From Noviherbaspirillum sp. UKPF54 (lineage in GTDB: Bacteria; Pseudomonadota; Gammaproteobacteria; Burkholderiales; Burkholderiaceae_D): DNA of 64,000 nucleotides. The notes under the pieces are model-generated. The model did no database searches, was not told the DNA's origin, and saw only the letters and a program-made list of their open reading frames with translations. Numbering within the stretch: position 1 is the stretch's first letter; each line of letters starts with the position of its first letter. A program made the position numbers and the translations under genes. The DNA is taken from positions 2,604,001-2,668,000 of the forward strand of contig NZ_CP040128.1 in NCBI RefSeq assembly GCF_007874125.1. Reading direction: 5' to 3'. Positions 1 through 8,327 of the stretch are shown here, one piece after another.

Positions 1-837
1 CTTGATCACGAACGCCAGCATGGTCAACTTGACGCCGGACTTCGCCATCGCGGCGTTGGAATCCTTGCGGAACTGTTCCAGGTCGGTGACATCGGCTTCG
101 TCGAACTGCGTCACATGCGGGATCATCACCCAGTTGCGGTGCAGGTTCGGGCCGCTGATCTTCTTGATGCGCGACAGCGGCTGCAGCTCGGTCGGGCCGA
201 ACTTGGAGAAGTCGAGCGACGGCCACGGCAGCAGCTCGAGGCCCAGCCCGGCACCGCCCTTGCCCGCCGGCGCGGCGGCAGGCGCGGCCCCGCCGGCCAT
301 CACGCCCTTCACGAAATTCTGCACGTCTTCATGCAGGATGCGTCCTTTCGGTCCGGTGCCCTGGACGCGCGCCAGATCGACGCCGAGTTCGCGCGAGAAC
401 TTGCGCACCGATGGCGATGCATGCGCCTTGATGCCGTTGCCTTCGCGCGGCTCGAGCGCTGCGGTCGGCGCCGGCTTCGATTCTGCCGGGGTCGGGGCCG
501 GCACGGATGCGGCGGGAGCGGGTGCCGCTGCTGCCGGTGCGGGTGCCGGTGCGGGCGCAGCAGGGGCCGACGCTGCGGGCGCCGGCGCGGCGGCCGCCCC
601 TTCAGGCTCAATCAGCAGCAGCAAGCTGCCTTCGGACACCTTGTCGCCCACCTTGACTTTCAATTCCTTCACCACGCCGGCGTGGCTGGAAGGGATTTCC
701 ATGCTGGCCTTGTCCGACTCGACCGTGATGAGGGACTGGTCGACCTGGATCGTGTCGCCCGGCTTCACCATCAGTTCAATGACTTCGACTTCCTTGAAAT
801 CGCCGATATCCGGGACTTTGACTTCCTGCAAGCTCAT
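1..837 (-). CDS. aceF: Dihydrolipoamide acetyltransferase (PDH E2), 5' part
   Basis: E2 core of the pyruvate dehydrogenase complex, which moves the acetyl group from E1 to CoA. The first 279 codons are present and the gene runs off the left edge, so most of the catalytic domain is missing from the window. The start is the ATG at 837 ([12 protein letters not shown]). Visible in order are one biotinyl/lipoyl domain with the lipoylation motif ESDKASMEI (Lys43), a long Ala/Pro-rich flexible linker at about residues 80-130, a peripheral subunit-binding domain ([19 protein letters not shown]) and the beginning of the acyltransferase domain. Only one lipoyl domain is present, against three in E. coli AceF. 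It lies 140 bp downstream of aceE on the same strand, so the two are almost certainly co-transcribed. Confidence 0.95.
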   Translation of the reverse strand, partial: MSLQEVKVPDIGDFKEVEVIELMVKPGDTIQVDQSLITVESDKASMEIPSSHAGVVKELKVKVGDKVSEGSLLLLIEPEGAAAAPAPAASAPAAPAPAPAPAAAAPAPAASVPAPTPAESKPAPTAALEPREGNGIKAHASPSVRKFSRELGVDLARVQGTGPKGRILHEDVQNFVKGVMAGGAAPAAAPAGKGGAGLGLELLPWPSLDFSKFGPTELQPLSRIKKISGPNLHRNWVMIPHVTQFDEADVTDLEQFRKDSNAAMAKSGVKLTMLAFVIK

Positions 838-857
838 AGTGTTAGCTCCGTTTATTT

Positions 858-879
858 CCCTCCCCTTCGCAGGGGAGGG
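858..879. repeat. Perfect GC hairpin in the aceE-aceF gap (REP-like)
   Basis: The arms CCCTCCCCT and AGGGGAGGG form a perfect 9-bp stem around the tetraloop TCGC. It is followed by a G-rich tail (gccggggatggagg). It sits between aceE and aceF within one transcription unit. Its form resembles the dispersed GC hairpins common in betaproteobacterial intergenic DNA. It could modulate mRNA stability or E1:E2 stoichiometry. On the minus (coding) strand it is followed by AAATAAA, not a T-run, so it is not a classical terminator. Confidence 0.6.
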
Positions 880-977
880 CCGGGGATGGAGGTGGAGAAG
901 TTCCGGCTGCGTGGTCATTCCTTCAGCCGCGCGGCTCCGCCCTCGCCCGCCCCCGAATTGTTAGTGTTATTCCAGCG

Positions 978-3674
978 TTACAGCGTTACCGGATTCGGCT
1001 TGTTCGGATTGATGCCGTACTTGGCAATCGCCTGCGCCACGACGTCGGCCTTGATGGTGCCGTCTTCGGCCAGCGCCTTGAGCGCGGCGACCGTCACATA
1101 ATGCCGGTCGACCTCGAAGAACTCGCGCAGCTTGGCGCGGGTGTCGGAGCGGCCGAAACCGTCGGTGCCCAGCACCTTGTAGGTGCGGCCCTTCGGCATG
1201 AAGCCGCGGACCTGCTCGGCGAAAGTGCGCATGTAGTCGCTCGACGCGATGACCGGGCCGGTCGTGCCCTGCAACAGCTTCGTCACGTGGGCGACGCGCG
1301 GCGTTTCGGTCGGGTGCAGCAGGTTCCAGCGCTCCACGTCCTGGCCGTCGCGCGCCAGCAGCGTGAACGAAGGCGCGGACCAGATGTCGGCGGCGATGCC
1401 CCAGTCGTTCTGCAACAGCGCGGCGGCTTCGATCACTTCGCGCAGGATGGTGCCGGAGCCCATCAGCTGCACACGCTGCTTGGCGGATTTATCACCCTCC
1501 TGCAGCAGATACATGCCCTTCAGGATGTCCTGTTCGGTGCCTTCCTTCAGGCCAGGATGGCTGTAGTTCTCGTTCATCACGGTGATGTAGTAGAACACGT
1601 CCTCCTGCTTTTCGACCATGCGCGTCAAGCCGTCGTGCATGATGACCGCCAGTTCATGCGCGAAGGTCGGATCGTACGGCAGGCAGTTCGGGATGGTCGA
1701 GGCCAGGATGTGGCTGTGGCCGTCCTCGTGCTGCAGGCCCTCGCCGTTCAGGGTCGTGCGTCCCGCCGTACCGCCCAGGATGAAGCCGCGCGCGCGCATG
1801 TCGCCCGCCGCCCACGCCAGGTCGCCAAAGCGCTGGAAGCCGAACATCGAGTAGTAGATATAGAACGGGATCATCACGCGGTTGCTGGACGAGTACGACG
1901 TCGCCGCGGCGATCCACGAACTCATGCCGCCCGCCTCGTTGATCCCTTCCTGCAGGATCTGGCCGGACTTGTCCTCGCGGTAGTACATCACCTGATCGCG
2001 GTCGACCGGCTCGTACAGCTGGCCTTGCTGGTTGAAGATGCCGATCTGGCGGAACAGGCCTTCCATGCCGAAGGTACGGGTTTCATCGACCAGGATCGGC
2101 ACCACGCGCTTGCCGAGGTTGGGGTCGCGCAGCAGGGTCGTGATGATGCGCACGAATGCCTGGGTGGTCGAGATTTCGCGGCCTTCGGCGGTCGCGTCGA
2201 GCACCGCCTTGAACGCGGACAGTGCCGGCACCGGCAGCGTTTCGTCGGCCTTCATGCGGCGCTGCGGCAGGTAGCCGCCCAGCGCCTTGCGGCGCTCGTG
2301 CAGATACTTGATTTCCGGCGAATCATCGGCCGGCTTGAAGAACGGGATATCCGGCAGCTGCTCGTCCGACACCGGGATGCCGAAGCGGTCGCGCATCTCG
2401 CGCACGGCCTCGTCGTCGAGCTTCTTGGTCTGGTGCGCGGTATTGCGCGCCTCGCCCGACTTGCCCATGCCGAAGCCCTTGATCGTTTTCACCAGCAGCA
2501 CGGTCGGCTGGCCCTTGTGCTCCTGCGCCTGCTTGAATGCGGCGTAAATCTTGTGCGGGTCGTGGCCGCCGCGGTTCAGGCGCCAGATATCGTCGTCGGA
2601 CATCTTCGCCACCATTTCCAAGAGCTTCGGGTGCTTGCCGAAGAAGTGCTTGCGCACGTAGGCGCCATCCTTGGCCTTGTAGTTCTGGTATTCGCCGTCG
2701 ACGGTTTCCATCATCACGCGCTGCAGGATGCCTTCCTTGTCGCGCGCCAGGAGCTCATCCCAGTAGCTGCCCCAGATGACCTTGATGACGTTCCAGCCGG
2801 CGCCGCGGAAATCGGCTTCCAGTTCCTGGATGATCTTGCCGTTGCCGCGCACCGGGCCGTCCAGTCGCTGCAGGTTGCAGTTCACCACGAACACCAGGTT
2901 GTCCAGATTTTCACGGCCGGCCATGCCGATGGCGCCCATCGATTCCGGTTCGTCCATCTCGCCGTCGCCGCAGAAGGCCCATACCTTGCGGTTGGCGGTG
3001 TCGGCGATCTGCCGCGCATGCAGGTATTTCAGGAAGCGCGCCTGGTAGATCGCCATGAGCGGTCCCAGGCCCATCGACACGGTCGGGAACTGCCAGAATT
3101 CCGGCATCAGCTTCGGGTGCGGATAGGAGGACAAGCCCTTGCCGTCCACTTCGCGGCGGAAGTTGAGCAGCTGTTCTTCCGAAATGCGGCCTTCGAGGAA
3201 GGCGCGCGCGTAGATGCCGGGCGCAGAATGGCCCTGGATGTAGAGCAGGTCGCCGCCGTGGTCTTCGCTCGGGGCGTGCCAGAAATGGTTGAAGCCGATG
3301 CCCAGCATGTTGGCCAGCGAGGCAAAACTGGAAATATGGCCGCCGAGATCGCCGTCGGCGCGGTTGGCTTTCACCACCATCGCCATCGCGTTCCAGCGCA
3401 TCCAGGAGCGCAGGCGCTCTTCGTATTCCAGGTTGCCCGGGCAATGCTCGCCGAGATGGGCGGGAATGGTGTTGACGTAGGCGGTGTTGGCGGAAAACGG
3501 GATGTGGGCGCCGCGGCGGCGCGCCAGGTCGACCATGCGCTCCATCAGGTAATGGGCGCGTTCCGGGCCTTCGGTTTCAATCACGGCTTCGAGCGCGTCA
3601 AGCCACTCCTGGGTTTCCATTACATCGGGATCATTGGCGGCTTGCGCCAGAACTTGGTCGAGCTGGGCGGACAT
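978..3674 (-). CDS. aceE: Pyruvate dehydrogenase E1 component (homodimeric)
   Basis: Thiamine-diphosphate-dependent E1 subunit that decarboxylates pyruvate and acetylates the E2 lipoyl group. The protein is 898 aa, close to the 887 aa of E. coli AceE. The ThDP motif is visible as GDGEMDEPES near residue 234, followed about 25-30 residues later by NLVFVVNCNLQRLDG. The C-terminal transketolase-like domain is intact and ends NPNKPNPVTL. The start ATG at 3674 (MSAQLDQVLAQ) lies about 80 nt below a strong promoter (3761-3789). aceF follows. No pdhR homologue is adjacent, so regulation must differ from that of E. coli. Confidence 0.97.
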   Translation of the reverse strand: MSAQLDQVLAQAANDPDVMETQEWLDALEAVIETEGPERAHYLMERMVDLARRRGAHIPFSANTAYVNTIPAHLGEHCPGNLEYEERLRSWMRWNAMAMVVKANRADGDLGGHISSFASLANMLGIGFNHFWHAPSEDHGGDLLYIQGHSAPGIYARAFLEGRISEEQLLNFRREVDGKGLSSYPHPKLMPEFWQFPTVSMGLGPLMAIYQARFLKYLHARQIADTANRKVWAFCGDGEMDEPESMGAIGMAGRENLDNLVFVVNCNLQRLDGPVRGNGKIIQELEADFRGAGWNVIKVIWGSYWDELLARDKEGILQRVMMETVDGEYQNYKAKDGAYVRKHFFGKHPKLLEMVAKMSDDDIWRLNRGGHDPHKIYAAFKQAQEHKGQPTVLLVKTIKGFGMGKSGEARNTAHQTKKLDDEAVREMRDRFGIPVSDEQLPDIPFFKPADDSPEIKYLHERRKALGGYLPQRRMKADETLPVPALSAFKAVLDATAEGREISTTQAFVRIITTLLRDPNLGKRVVPILVDETRTFGMEGLFRQIGIFNQQGQLYEPVDRDQVMYYREDKSGQILQEGINEAGGMSSWIAAATSYSSSNRVMIPFYIYYSMFGFQRFGDLAWAAGDMRARGFILGGTAGRTTLNGEGLQHEDGHSHILASTIPNCLPYDPTFAHELAVIMHDGLTRMVEKQEDVFYYITVMNENYSHPGLKEGTEQDILKGMYLLQEGDKSAKQRVQLMGSGTILREVIEAAALLQNDWGIAADIWSAPSFTLLARDGQDVERWNLLHPTETPRVAHVTKLLQGTTGPVIASSDYMRTFAEQVRGFMPKGRTYKVLGTDGFGRSDTRAKLREFFEVDRHYVTVAALKALAEDGTIKADVVAQAIAKYGINPNKPNPVTL

Positions 3675-3760
3675 GGGTGTGTCTCCTGGTTAAGGCCCCG
3701 GACTTGATGAAGACCGGGCTGTTTTGACAAGATTTTTCCGGGATCGTGCGCGGTGAAAAG

Positions 3761-3789
3761 ATTCTAACAGCACTCTTGCAACTTTTCAA
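3761..3789 (-). promoter_or_regulatory. aceE promoter (-35 TTGAAA, 17 bp, -10 TAGAAT)
   Basis: On the minus strand TTGAAA (3789-3784) and TAGAAT (3766-3761) are separated by exactly 17 bp, a near-consensus sigma-70 promoter. The predicted transcript starts near 3755 and has a leader of about 80 nt before the aceE ATG. The -35 hexamer overlaps one copy of a 15-bp direct repeat (see the next entry). Confidence 0.8.
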
Positions 3790-3818
3790 ATTACGGGATA
3801 GCGTTTCATATTGCGGGA
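3784..3818. promoter_or_regulatory. Direct-repeat operator candidate upstream of aceE
   Basis: Two copies of a 15-bp sequence, TTTCAAATTACGGGA (3784-3798) and TTTCATATTGCGGGA (3804-3818), match at 13 of 15 positions and are spaced 20 nt start to start, about two helical turns. The inner copy covers the -35 of the aceE promoter. This is the geometry of a tandem regulator site. Which protein binds is unknown. Confidence 0.5.
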
Positions 3819-3901
3819 AATACGTAGTGCAGCGCACCATGCCTTTTGTACCTGTTGCATTCCATGCGCCATCGTTTTGCAGCATGACGCAAGCGCCGAC
3901 T

Positions 3902-3907
3902 TATAAT
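3902..3907 (+). promoter_or_regulatory. folD promoter -10 element (TATAAT)
   Basis: A perfect TATAAT lies 35 bp before the folD ATG. The best upstream hexamer, TTGCAG at 3877-3882, is 19 bp away, which is long, so only the -10 is well supported. The start codon of folD follows the leader ending accatg. Confidence 0.5.
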
Positions 3908-3941
3908 CTTGTTTTAAACCGTACCCACCTCAACAACAACC

Positions 3942-4787
3942 ATGTCTGCACAACTCATCAACGGAACCGAACTCTCCCAACAATTGCGCGCCGAAGTCGC
4001 CCAACGCGCCGCCGCCCTGACGGCGAAAGGCAAGCAGCCCGGCCTGGCGGTGATCCTGGTCGGCGACAATCCGGCGTCGCAGGTCTACGTGCGCAACAAG
4101 GTCAAGGCTTGCGAAGACAGCGGCATTTATTCCGTGATGGAGAAGTACGGTGCGGACATGGCGGAAGAAGCGCTGCTGGCGCGCATCGACGCGCTGAACA
4201 AGGACCCGAAAATTAACGGCATCCTGGTGCAACTTCCCTTGCCAGCCCACATCAATGCTCATAAGGTGATCGAAGCGATTGCGCCGGAAAAGGATGTCGA
4301 CGGCTTCCACATCAGCAACGCCGGCCTGTTGATGACCGGCCAGCCGCTGTTCCGCCCCTGCACCCCATACGGCGTGATGAAGATGCTGGAATCGATTAAC
4401 TACCCGATTCGCGGCGCCAACGCGGTCGTGGTCGGCGCTTCCAACATCGTCGGCAAGCCGCAGGCCATGCTGCTCTTGCAGGCGGGCGCGACCGTCACCA
4501 TCTGCAATTCGAAGACCCGGGACCTCGGCCATCACACGCGGCAAGCCGACATCCTGGTGGTTGCGACAGGCAAGCGCAATATCGTCACCGCTGACATGAT
4601 CAAGCCGGGCGCCGTCGTGATCGACGTCGGCATGAACCGCGACGACAACGGCAAGCTCTGCGGCGACGTCGACTTCGCCAATGCCCGCGAAGTCGCCGGC
4701 TACATCACCCCGGTGCCGGGCGGTGTCGGTCCGATGACGATTACCATGCTTCTCGTTAATACTATTGAGGCCGCAGAAAGAAGCTGA
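3942..4787 (+). CDS. folD: Bifunctional methylene-THF dehydrogenase / methenyl-THF cyclohydrolase
   Basis: Interconverts 5,10-methylene-, methenyl- and 10-formyl-tetrahydrofolate with NADP, supplying C1 units. The protein is 281 aa, the normal length. The active-site pair is Tyr49 and Lys53 in [12 protein letters not shown], matching Tyr50/Lys54 of E. coli FolD. Further signatures are [17 protein letters not shown], the Rossmann segment [12 protein letters not shown] and the C-terminal [15 protein letters not shown]. It is first in a tight plus-strand run. The oligopeptidase gene starts 4 nt after its stop codon. Confidence 0.97.
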   Translation: MSAQLINGTELSQQLRAEVAQRAAALTAKGKQPGLAVILVGDNPASQVYVRNKVKACEDSGIYSVMEKYGADMAEEALLARIDALNKDPKINGILVQLPLPAHINAHKVIEAIAPEKDVDGFHISNAGLLMTGQPLFRPCTPYGVMKMLESINYPIRGANAVVVGASNIVGKPQAMLLLQAGATVTICNSKTRDLGHHTRQADILVVATGKRNIVTADMIKPGAVVIDVGMNRDDNGKLCGDVDFANAREVAGYITPVPGGVGPMTITMLLVNTIEAAERS

Positions 4788-4791
4788 TCCG

Positions 4792-6849
4792 ATGACCAAT
4801 CCCCTGCTTGATTTTTCCGACCTGCCGCGTTTCGACGCGATCCGCCCGGAGCATGTCACGCCGGCCATTTCCGCCCTGCTGGATGAAAACCGCGCCCTGG
4901 TTACCCGGCTGGAAGCGCCCATGCAAAACGTTAACTGGGATAACTTTGTCGAACCGCTCGACAACGCGACGGAAAAACTCGGGCGCGCCTGGGGCATCGT
5001 CGGCCACCTGAATGCGGTGGTCGACACGCCGGAGCTGCGCGCGGCCTACAACGAGAACCTGCCGAAGGTCACCGAATTCTGGACCGAGCTGGGCCAGAAT
5101 CTCGCCCTGTTCGACAAGTACCGTGCGATCAAGGCCGGCGGCGAGTACATGGCACTGTCGGCGGCACGCAAGAAAATCGTCGAGAATGCGCTGCGCGACT
5201 TCCGCCTCGGCGGCGCGGAACTGCCGGACGACAAGAAAGCGCGCTTCGCCGAAATCCAGGAACAGCAAGCCGCGCTGTCGACCAAGTTCTCGGAAAACGT
5301 GCTGGACGCGACCAACGATTACGCGCTGTACGTCGACAACGAAGCCGACCTCGCCGGCCTGCCCGACGACATCAGGCAGGTGGCGCGTGCCGCGGCCGAA
5401 AAGGATGGCAAGAGCGGCTACAAGTTTACGCTGCACTTCCCGTCCTACTTCCCGATCCTGCAGTATGCCGACAAGCGCGAACTGCGCGAAACAATCTACC
5501 GCGCCAACGTGACCAAGGCTTCCGAGCTGGGTGCCAAGCCCGAATGGGACAATACGCAAAACATCGCGGACATCCTGAAACTGCGCGACGAGGAAGCCAG
5601 GCTGCTCGGCTTCAAGAGCTATGCGGAAGTTTCGCTGGTGCCGAAGATGGCTGAATCGCCGCAGCAGGTGATCGGCTTCCTCGAAGATCTGGCAAAGCGC
5701 GCACGGCCGTTCGCCGAAAACGACCTCGCCGAGTTGCGCACGTTTGCCATGAACGAGCTCGGCCTGGACCAGCTGGAAGCCTGGGACGTCACCTACGCGT
5801 CCGAAAAGCTGCGCGAAAAGCGCTACGCGTTTTCGGAACAGGAAGTGAAGCAGTACTTCCCCGAACCGAAAGTCGTCGAGGGCCTGTTCCGCGTGGTGCA
5901 GACCCTGTTCACGGTCGACATCAAGCCCGATGCCGCGCCGACCTGGCACAAGGACGTGAAATTCTTCCGCATCGAAAAGGATGGCCGCCTGGTCGGCCAG
6001 TTCTATCTCGACCTGTACGCGCGCAACGGCAAGCGCGGCGGCGCCTGGATGGACGACGCGCGCGGCCGCCGCATGACGAAGAACGGCGTGCAGACCCCGG
6101 TCGCCTACCTGACCTGCAATTTCAGCGAGCCGTCGACGGTCGACGGCAAGGCGAGGCCGGCGCTGTTCACGCATGACGAGGTGATAACGCTGTTCCACGA
6201 GTTCGGCCACGGCCTGCACCACATGCTGACCGAGGTCGAGGAACTGGGCGTATCCGGCATTTCCGGCGTGGAATGGGACGCGGTCGAACTGCCATCGCAG
6301 TTCATGGAAAACTTTTGCTGGGAATGGGATGTACTGCAGCACATGACCGCGCATGTCGACACCGGGGCGCCGCTGCCGCGCGAGCTGTTCGACAAGATGA
6401 CCTCCGCCAAGAATTTCCAGTCCGGGTTGCAGACGCTGCGCCAGGTCGAGTTCGCGCTGTTCGACATGCACCTGCACTATGACTTCGATCCGTACGGCGG
6501 CAAGACCGCCCAGGATGTGCTCAACGATGTGCGGCACCGTGTGGCGGTGATGGTCCCGCCGCCGTTCAACCGCTTCCAGAATTCGTTCGGCCACATCTTC
6601 GCCGGCGGCTACGCGGCCGGCTACTACAGCTACAAGTGGGCGGAAGTCCTGTCGGCCGACGCCTACGGCGCGTTCGAGGAAGTCGGCGCGAGCGGCGGCA
6701 ATATCCTGTCGGTCGAAACCGGGCGCAAGTTCCAGCGCGAAATCCTGGGCATGGGCGGCGCACGCCCGGCGCTGGAATCGTTCAAGGCCTTCCGCGGACG
6801 CGAGCCGACGATCGATGCGCTGTTGCGGCACAGCGGCATGGCGCCTTAA
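4792..6849 (+). CDS. prlC: M3-family oligopeptidase A
   Basis: Cytoplasmic zinc metallopeptidase that degrades short peptides and cleaved signal peptides. With the ATG at 4792 (MTNPLLDFSDLPRFD) the protein is 685 aa, like E. coli PrlC/OpdA. An in-frame ATG 27 nt upstream lies inside folD and is less likely. The zinc-binding motif HEFGH is at residues 469-473 (FHEFGHGLHHML), followed by the conserved region VSGISGVEWDAVELPSQFME. The C-terminus carries GRKFQREILGMGG, typical of the OpdA branch. It is translated closely behind folD, but no functional link to folate metabolism is implied. Confidence 0.94.
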   Translation: MTNPLLDFSDLPRFDAIRPEHVTPAISALLDENRALVTRLEAPMQNVNWDNFVEPLDNATEKLGRAWGIVGHLNAVVDTPELRAAYNENLPKVTEFWTELGQNLALFDKYRAIKAGGEYMALSAARKKIVENALRDFRLGGAELPDDKKARFAEIQEQQAALSTKFSENVLDATNDYALYVDNEADLAGLPDDIRQVARAAAEKDGKSGYKFTLHFPSYFPILQYADKRELRETIYRANVTKASELGAKPEWDNTQNIADILKLRDEEARLLGFKSYAEVSLVPKMAESPQQVIGFLEDLAKRARPFAENDLAELRTFAMNELGLDQLEAWDVTYASEKLREKRYAFSEQEVKQYFPEPKVVEGLFRVVQTLFTVDIKPDAAPTWHKDVKFFRIEKDGRLVGQFYLDLYARNGKRGGAWMDDARGRRMTKNGVQTPVAYLTCNFSEPSTVDGKARPALFTHDEVITLFHEFGHGLHHMLTEVEELGVSGISGVEWDAVELPSQFMENFCWEWDVLQHMTAHVDTGAPLPRELFDKMTSAKNFQSGLQTLRQVEFALFDMHLHYDFDPYGGKTAQDVLNDVRHRVAVMVPPPFNRFQNSFGHIFAGGYAAGYYSYKWAEVLSADAYGAFEEVGASGGNILSVETGRKFQREILGMGGARPALESFKAFRGREPTIDALLRHSGMAP

Positions 6850-6869
6850 ATCTTCAAAGGGGGGCAATA

Positions 6870-7502
6870 ATGACACCACGGAAAGTGAGATTGGCCGCCG
6901 CGACGCTGGTGTTTTGCGCAGCCGGCGCGCAGGCGCAGCTTTACAGATGGATCGGACCGGACGGCAAGGTGACCTACAGCGACACGCCCCCACCGACATC
7001 CGCCAGACAGGTGGAAACCAAAAATATTTCCGGCGGCGGCGTCGACACGGCCAACTTTCCATATGAGCTAGCGCAGGCGGTCAAAGCCAGTCCAGTGACC
7101 TTGTATACGACAAAGAATTGCGCGCCCTGCGACGAAGGTCGCGCGCATCTGCGCGCACGCGGGATCCCGTTTGCGGAAAAAACAGTCACCACCGGCGCAG
7201 ACCTGGACCAATTCCACAAGGCGGGCGGCGAAGGCCAGGAACTGCCGTTCCTGACAGTGGGCAGATCCAGGGAGCGCGGATTCTCCGCCAGCGCCTGGAA
7301 CAGCGCGCTCAGCACGGCAGGCTATCCCGAAACGAACATGCTGCCCAAGAGCTACCGTGCACCGCAAGCCCAGGCTGCGGCGCCGGCGCCCCAGCCCGCC
7401 GCCAAAGCCAGCACGGCAAGCGCCGCCAAACCGGCCGAGCCGCCGCGCCCGACGGAACTGCCGCCGGCGATCGGCAACGCGCCGCCCGGATTTCGTTTTT
7501 AA
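6870..7502 (+). CDS. Exported DUF4124 / glutaredoxin-like protein
   Basis: The start is the ATG at 6870, with a purine-rich Shine-Dalgarno (AAAGGGG) just upstream, giving 210 aa. Residues 1-22 form a signal peptide (AGAQA cleavage). Residues 23-45 match the short DUF4124 motif QLYRWIGPDGKVTYSDTPPP. A glutaredoxin/thioredoxin fold follows, with a CAPC redox motif at Cys84-Cys87 and the cis-Pro segment ELPFLTVG. The tail is Ala/Pro-rich and low in complexity. It probably acts on disulfides in the periplasm. Substrates are unknown. It sits between prlC and holC with small gaps on both sides. Confidence 0.85.
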   Translation: MTPRKVRLAAATLVFCAAGAQAQLYRWIGPDGKVTYSDTPPPTSARQVETKNISGGGVDTANFPYELAQAVKASPVTLYTTKNCAPCDEGRAHLRARGIPFAEKTVTTGADLDQFHKAGGEGQELPFLTVGRSRERGFSASAWNSALSTAGYPETNMLPKSYRAPQAQAAAPAPQPAAKASTASAAKPAEPPRPTELPPAIGNAPPGFRF

Positions 7503-7512
7503 GATGTAATCA

Positions 7513-7938
7513 ATGACGCGTATCGATTTTCACAGCAACGTCCCGGACAAGCTCGGCTACGCCTGCCGCCTGGTGCGCAAGGCGCGCGCCGCAAACTGCC
7601 GCATCGTGGTACTCACGCGGGACAGTGCCGACTTGGCGGCGCTGGACCAGCAGCTATGGACTTTTTCCGAGCTGGATTTCCTGCCGCATGTGATTGCCGG
7701 CGATCCGCTGGCCGCCAGCACGCCGGTCATCCTGGCCGACAGCGACGACGCCGACCTGCCGCACCATCACGTCCTGATCAATCTGTCGGCGCGCACGCCG
7801 GCGCATTTCGCCCGCTTCGAGCGCATGTTCGAAATCATTTCGTCTGACGACGACGACAGGTTGGCCGGGCGCGAGCGCTACCGTTTTTACCAGCAGCGCG
7901 GCTATCCATTAACCCATCACGTCGCCGACCCGGCATGA
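7513..7938 (+). CDS. holC: DNA polymerase III chi subunit
   Basis: 141 aa, the usual chi length. Chi links the clamp loader (through psi) to SSB during replication. Recognisable features are the N-terminal TRIDFHSNVPDKLGYACRLV, the central IVVLTRD and the LINLSARTPAHFARFERMFE block, ending RYRFYQQRGYPLTHH. The next gene overlaps its stop codon by 4 nt (ATGA), suggesting translational coupling. Confidence 0.92.
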   Translation: MTRIDFHSNVPDKLGYACRLVRKARAANCRIVVLTRDSADLAALDQQLWTFSELDFLPHVIAGDPLAASTPVILADSDDADLPHHHVLINLSARTPAHFARFERMFEIISSDDDDRLAGRERYRFYQQRGYPLTHHVADPA

Positions 7939-8324
7939 ACAACCCTACCCGTGAATCAGGCATTCCCGTCCTGACTGAAGTCATTGTCCCGTCCCAGGCC
8001 GCACCTGCCTCCGCGGCCGAGCCTGCGCCGCCACCCTTGGCGCAGGAGGAGGCGCAGCCGCAGCAGCAAGCCGCCGCCGAATGGGACGAGGAACGCTGGG
8101 CGCGCCTGGAGCGCGACGTGCGCGAACGCGTGCTGCACCAGGTGCTGGAGCGCATCGATTTCGTGCTGGAACAGCGGGTGCGCGACAGCTTGGCCGACGT
8201 GCTGCAACTGGCGGTCGAAAACCTCGCCGCCGAAATCCACAGCGGCCTGCATCACACCGTGAAGGATGTCGTCACCCGCGCCGTGACCCAGGAAATCTCG
8301 AAACTGCAGTCGACAAAAAAATAA
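7935..8324 (+). CDS. Small conserved unknown coupled to holC (DUF2486-like?)
   Basis: 129 aa. The N-terminal 60 residues are Pro/Ala/Gln-rich and probably disordered. The C-terminal half is a predicted amphipathic helical region (WARLERDVRERVLHQVLERI and following). No signal peptide and no catalytic motif are seen. A protein of this type follows holC in several Burkholderiales, which suggests the DUF2486 label, but I cannot confirm the family. It overlaps holC by 4 nt, and dadA starts 3 nt after its stop. Confidence 0.7.
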   Translation: MNNPTRESGIPVLTEVIVPSQAAPASAAEPAPPPLAQEEAQPQQQAAAEWDEERWARLERDVRERVLHQVLERIDFVLEQRVRDSLADVLQLAVENLAAEIHSGLHHTVKDVVTRAVTQEISKLQSTKK

Positions 8325-8327
8325 GAA

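Noticed and set aside
1101..3707. 868-codon open frame antisense to aceE
   Set aside because: Typical shadow of a GC-rich gene; no motifs, no ribosome site, and aceE is unambiguous.
4762..7062. 766-codon open frame antisense to the oligopeptidase
   Set aside because: Low-quality translation rich in His, Arg and Val; the plus-strand M3 peptidase is certain.
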